Origin: Verrucomicrobiota bacterium
Lineage (GTDB): Bacteria; Verrucomicrobiota; Kiritimatiellia; CAIQIC01; Lenti-01
Reading direction: 5' to 3'
Assembly (NCBI GenBank): GCA_022709625.1
Contig: JAKLIL010000082.1
Coordinates: forward strand, 1-7,238
DNA: 7,238 bases
Shown here piece after piece: positions 3,819 to 7,238 of the stretch. The notes beneath the pieces were generated by a model. The model was not told where the DNA came from, ran no database searches, and saw nothing but the letters and a program-made list of their open reading frames with translations. The translations under genes were made by a program, and so were the position numbers. Positions within the stretch are counted from its first letter, which is position 1. Each line of letters opens with the position of its first letter.

Positions 3819-6364
3819 TAGAACAGCGTCCAATGCTCCTGGCGGATGCGCTCCATGCGGTCGCGGGCCTCGGCGGCGGCGGGAATGCCCGACTCGGCCA
3901 CGCGCTTGTAGATGCCGAAAGCCTCCTTCCAGCCCCCCGTCCGTTCCTGGAGGGCGGCGGCGGCGAAGGCGGCGCGCGTGAACCACACGGCGGCTTCGGA
4001 CGGCGGGCGTTCCGCCTGCCGGTAGGCGTAGACGACCTCCATGTAGCGGTCGAGGGCGGCCGCCGCCCGGCCCATCTTTTCGAGGCAGCGCGCGACCTTG
4101 AACCCGGCCTGCAGCCGCAAATCCACCGGCGCGCCCGCGAAATCCAGCAGGGTGCGGTATGACAACAGCGCTTCCTCGTAGCGGGCGGGATTCTCCTGCC
4201 CGAGGGTGTACTGGCAGTCGCCTTTGCGGCCCCAGGCCGCCAGCGCTTCCGGCGCCTGCGGGAATTTCACGATGACCTCGCCGAATGCCAGGATGGCCGC
4301 GGAAAACTGGCCCAGTTCGCTGAGCACGTCGCCCTGGGCCAGCAGGGTCGCGGCCATCCGGGAGCTGTCGGGATAGCCGGCCATGAGCGCGTTGTAGTGT
4401 TCGTTGGCCGCCAAATACGCCCGCCGGGCCGTGGCGGCGCGGCCCGCCCAATACAGCGCATCCGCGGCGCGCGGGCTGGCGGGATGGTCCGCGGCGACGC
4501 GGGCAAAGAGCGCTTCGGCCGGCTCGTAGTCGCCGCGGTTGAAGGCGTGCTCGCCAAGCCAGTAACGGACGTCGGGCGCGAATTCCGACCCGGAATACTC
4601 CGCCAGGAACTGTTCGCAGACCTGCAGTGCCTCGGCATCCTTGCCCAGCATGTAGAGACACCAGCCGCCCATGAACATGGCCTGCGCGGCCGGCCGCGTC
4701 TGGGCGAACTGGGTGCGGATCCGCTGGAAATCCTCCATGGCCGGCTGGAACGACCCCATCCGGTAGCGCACCAGCCCCCGCGCCAGCAAGGCCCGGGCGC
4801 AGCTTTCCGGCTCCGCGCACGAGGCGATGAGCTTGCCGTACTGTTCCATGGCGGTTTCCAGCGCGCCGCGCTCTTCGTAGAGGGCGCCCAGCCGCAGCGT
4901 CGCCGCGCGCGAAAAATCCGATTCCTGCTTGGCGCGGCTCAAGTCCAGCAGGCGGACTTCGCCGGCTTCCGTCGCGCCCAGGGCCAATTCCGTTTCGGCC
5001 ATCTGCAGTTGGGCGCGGCCGGCGAGTTCGCCGCCGGCGGGGGCGGCCGCCAGCACCGCCGCGTAGGTGGTTTGAGCCTTGGAATGTTGGCGGCTGGCGA
5101 ACAGGGCGTCCGCCTGCTTCTGCAGCAGCGGCAGGCGGCGGGCGGGATCGGGCTCCGCGGCGGCCGCGCGTTCGAACGCCGGCGCGGCCTCGGCCGGCCG
5201 TCCGTCCGACAGCAGCGCCCAGCCGAGCCCGGCCAGGACTTCCGGCGTGCCGGCGGCGCCGTCGAACGCATCCAGCCAAGCCTGGTATTCCGCGGCGGCG
5301 GCCCGCCAATGGCCCAGTTGCGCCAATTCGTCGGCCAGTTCGCGCTGGATTTGGGCCGACCGCGTTTCGTCCGGCACCTGCAATGCCGCCGCGCGCATGC
5401 GCTGCGCGCCCTCCTCCACGCGGCCCGCGCGCAGGAGCAACCGGGCCTGCAGTACCTCGCCGGCCAACCGCTGGGCCGGGGTGGCGGCCAGGGCCCCTCC
5501 TTGGGCGCCCATTTCCAGCGCCGCGTTGAAATTGCTCTCGGCGCCCAACACCTCCGCGGCGAACTGGCAAGCCTGCGCGCGGGTTTCCGCCTGGAGATTG
5601 GTATTCGCCGCCATTTCCCGCAACTGGGGCAAGACCGGCGGTTTTGCGCCCGCCTGCCACCGCAGTGCGATGGCCTCGAGCGCCGCGCGCTCCGCCCAAA
5701 TCTGGCCGGCGTATTTCGTTTGCAGGTGTTCCAGCGCGGCATCGGCTTCCGGCGCCTGGCCGGCGGCGGCCGCCGCGGCGGCCAATTCCAGCCAGGCGGT
5801 CGGCGCGACGGCCCCCTCCGGCTGCCGGGTTTCGAGCCGCGCGCACGTATCGCGGGCGGCCGCCCAGGAGCCCTGCGCGGCCTGGATGCGCGCCAGCAAC
5901 CGGAGCGCCGCCGGCGCCGCATCCTGCGCGAGTTGCCGATCCTGGAAGCCTTCCAGTTCCGCCGTCGCCTCGGGCAGCCGCCCGAGTTCGAAACGGCCCT
6001 GCGCGACCGTCAGCGCATATTCGGCCGAAAGCGCGGCGGCGCGGACTTGGCCGCGGTAGTTTTCCAGAACGCCCAGCGCGGCCTCGGGCTTCTGCGCGGC
6101 GAGCAGCGTGCGACCGAGCCACAGCGCCCCCTCGGTCTGGCGCCGCTTGTCGGGCGCGCCGGCAACCAGTTCCTCCAATCGGCGCTGGGCCAACCGATAC
6201 AAGCCGTCCTCGTAGGCGGCCCGGCCCGTCGCCAGCAAGCGGCCCGCCTCTTCCACCGCGAGCGTGCCGGCCGGCAATCGTTCGGCCTCGTCCGTTTCCT
6301 GCGCCCGGGCGGAAACAACGGCGAGGGCCGCCGCCAACAGCAACGTGAGCCGGTGGATTTTCAT
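3818..6364 (-). CDS. Large secreted tetratricopeptide-repeat (TPR) protein
   Basis: The 848-residue protein begins with a Sec signal peptide: a basic start (MKIHR), a hydrophobic core (6-17) and an ARA cleavage site at 19-21, with no lipobox Cys. It should therefore be periplasmic or at the outer membrane. Almost the whole mature chain consists of degenerate TPR helix pairs, seen as repeating A..LG..L...G....A...Y/F patterns, clearest around residues 590-720 (RYWLGEHAFNRGDYEPAEALF and following units). The chain is rich in Ala, Leu and Glu. The ATG at 6364 overlaps the uvrA stop as ATGA, and a possible weak GAAGAA Shine-Dalgarno lies just upstream. TPR proteins beside ExbB/ExbD recall CpoB (YbgF) of Tol-Pal, which links envelope constriction and peptidoglycan synthesis, but this protein is far longer and lacks an obvious CpoB trimerisation coiled coil. 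I infer a scaffold role for the envelope complex encoded downstream; partners cannot be named. Confidence 0.88.
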   Translation of the reverse strand: MKIHRLTLLLAAALAVVSARAQETDEAERLPAGTLAVEEAGRLLATGRAAYEDGLYRLAQRRLEELVAGAPDKRRQTEGALWLGRTLLAAQKPEAALGVLENYRGQVRAAALSAEYALTVAQGRFELGRLPEATAELEGFQDRQLAQDAAPAALRLLARIQAAQGSWAAARDTCARLETRQPEGAVAPTAWLELAAAAAAAGQAPEADAALEHLQTKYAGQIWAERAALEAIALRWQAGAKPPVLPQLREMAANTNLQAETRAQACQFAAEVLGAESNFNAALEMGAQGGALAATPAQRLAGEVLQARLLLRAGRVEEGAQRMRAAALQVPDETRSAQIQRELADELAQLGHWRAAAAEYQAWLDAFDGAAGTPEVLAGLGWALLSDGRPAEAAPAFERAAAAEPDPARRLPLLQKQADALFASRQHSKAQTTYAAVLAAAPAGGELAGRAQLQMAETELALGATEAGEVRLLDLSRAKQESDFSRAATLRLGALYEERGALETAMEQYGKLIASCAEPESCARALLARGLVRYRMGSFQPAMEDFQRIRTQFAQTRPAAQAMFMGGWCLYMLGKDAEALQVCEQFLAEYSGSEFAPDVRYWLGEHAFNRGDYEPAEALFARVAADHPASPRAADALYWAGRAATARRAYLAANEHYNALMAGYPDSSRMAATLLAQGDVLSELGQFSAAILAFGEVIVKFPQAPEALAAWGRKGDCQYTLGQENPARYEEALLSYRTLLDFAGAPVDLRLQAGFKVARCLEKMGRAAAALDRYMEVVYAYRQAERPPSEAAVWFTRAAFAAAALQERTGGWKEAFGIYKRVAESGIPAAAEARDRMERIRQEHWTLF

Positions 6365-7238
6365 CGTTTCTTCGCCGTTCTCCGGGCGGTGGCTTTGGCC
6401 GGCGCCGGCGGCGCCAGCATCGGCCGCAGGTATTCGCCGGTGTAGGAGGCCGGATTCCGCGCGATCTCCTCCGGCGTGCCGCTGGCGACCACCCGGCCGC
6501 CTTCGTCGCCGCCTTCCGGTCCCAGATCTACAATGTAGTCGGCCGTCTTGACCACGTCGAGGTTGTGTTCGATCACGATCAGGCTGTTGCCCGCGTCGCG
6601 CAAGCGCAAGAGCACCTGCAGCAGCCGGTCCACGTCCGCGAAATGCAGCCCCGTCGTCGGCTCGTCCAGCAGATAGAGGGTGCGGCCGGTGTCGCGCCGC
6701 GCCAATTCCGCGCTCAATTTCATGCGCTGGGCCTCGCCGCCGGAGAGCGTCGTGGCCGGCTGGCCCACCTTCAGGTAACCCAGGCCCACCTCGCTCATCG
6801 TGCGGAACTTGCGCGCAATGGCCGGCATCGGCGCGAAGAACTCCAGCGCCTCGTCGATCGTCATGTCCAGCACGTCCGCGATGCTCTTGGCGTGCCACTT
6901 CACTTCCAGCGTTTCCTGGTTGTAGCGCCGGCCGCGGCACTGCTCGCAGGTCACGTACACGTCCGGCAGGAAGTGCATCTCCAGGCAGCGCATGCCGTCG
7001 CCCTTGCACACCTCGCAGCGGCCGCCTTTGACGTTGAAGCTGAACCGGCCGGGCCCATAGCCGCGCACCTTCGAAGCCGCCGTCTTCGCGAACAGCTCAC
7101 GGATGTGCGTGAACGCGCCGGTATAGGTGACCGGATTGCTGCGCGGCGTGCGGCCGATCGGGCTCTGGTCGATCTCGATCACCTTGTCGAGCAGTTCCAG
7201 CCCCGTGATTTTCGCGAACGCGCCGGGGCGTTCCTTCG
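6361..7238 (-). CDS. uvrA: Excinuclease ABC subunit A, C-terminal part (5' end outside the window)
   Basis: UvrA is the DNA-damage-recognising ATPase of nucleotide excision repair; it dimerises, loads UvrB and leaves. About 291 C-terminal residues are visible of a protein usually around 940 long; the frame is open to the window edge. Visible in order are: VIEIDQSPIGRTPRSNP near the start; GYGPGRFSFN; a C-terminal zinc module, CEVC then CEQC with 19 residues between the pairs (7017-6937); the ABC signature LSGGEAQR (6747-6724); Walker B LYLLDEPTTGLH; the switch-region IVIEHNLDVVKTAD; and DLGPEGGDEGG. Residue by residue this follows E. coli UvrA closely. The tail ends in a short basic, Ala-rich extension (PAPAKATARRTAKKR), common in high-G+C relatives. 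The stop overlaps the TPR gene start by 4 bp. No key residue is missing in the visible part. Confidence 0.98.
   Translation of the reverse strand, partial: KERPGAFAKITGLELLDKVIEIDQSPIGRTPRSNPVTYTGAFTHIRELFAKTAASKVRGYGPGRFSFNVKGGRCEVCKGDGMRCLEMHFLPDVYVTCEQCRGRRYNQETLEVKWHAKSIADVLDMTIDEALEFFAPMPAIARKFRTMSEVGLGYLKVGQPATTLSGGEAQRMKLSAELARRDTGRTLYLLDEPTTGLHFADVDRLLQVLLRLRDAGNSLIVIEHNLDVVKTADYIVDLGPEGGDEGGRVVASGTPEEIARNPASYTGEYLRPMLAPPAPAKATARRTAKKR

Noticed and set aside
3699..6122. 807-aa minus-strand open frame overlapping the TPR gene in another register
   Set aside because: Gly/Arg/Pro-rich composition typical of an out-of-frame read; it lacks TPR patterns and runs through the intergenic spacer.
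4397..6445. 682-aa plus-strand open frame opposite the TPR gene and the uvrA end
   Set aside because: Arg/Gln/Gly-rich shadow translation with no domain pattern; the minus-strand TPR frame has a signal peptide and repeats.

Overview
The window is strongly G+C-rich bacterial chromosome, and every gene I can support reads on the minus strand, so transcription runs from high to low coordinates. In that order the layout is: the 3' part of uvrA (7238-6361), a large secreted TPR protein (6364-3818), a 189-bp intergenic spacer, a tightly packed ExbB-ExbD-TonB-like-zinc-ribbon cluster (3628-1557), a 77-bp spacer made largely of heptamer repeats, a complete hisD (1479-163), and a short non-coding end (1-162) holding an imperfect inverted repeat.

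The junctions uvrA/TPR, exbB/exbD and TonB-like/zinc-ribbon are 4-bp start-stop overlaps (ATGA, ATGA, GTGA). ExbD/TonB-like overlap by 17 bp, or are 1 bp apart with the alternative start. The TPR protein plus the ExbB/ExbD/TonB-like trio form an envelope module resembling Tol-Pal and Ton systems: two inner-membrane subunits, a periplasm-spanning transducer and a periplasmic repeat protein. UvrA (nucleotide excision repair) and HisD (last two steps of histidine synthesis) are housekeeping neighbours.

The most interesting point is that this ExbB/ExbD pair appears to lack the ionisable residues that carry protons in the characterised family. The transmembrane Asp of ExbD aligns with Asn37, the transmembrane Glu of ExbB aligns with Ala154, and the TonB-like protein has no His in its membrane segment. 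The fold-level motifs are otherwise kept. The complex is therefore either not proton-driven, uses substitute residues (ExbB Asp131 or ExbD Glu31 are candidates), or has a structural role. Also notable are two spacers with heptamer repeats sharing the degenerate consensus GAAYYCN, a candidate promoter overlapped by a dyad ahead of exbB, and a 79-aa membrane-anchored zinc-ribbon protein.

The organism cannot be fixed from this window. The high G+C, the ExbD segment FVLQPGVRVRLP and the intergenic heptamers suggest the Planctomycetes-Verrucomicrobia-Chlamydiae group (for example Kiritimatiellota or Verrucomicrobiota), but this is inference from memory of such genomes, not a database result.
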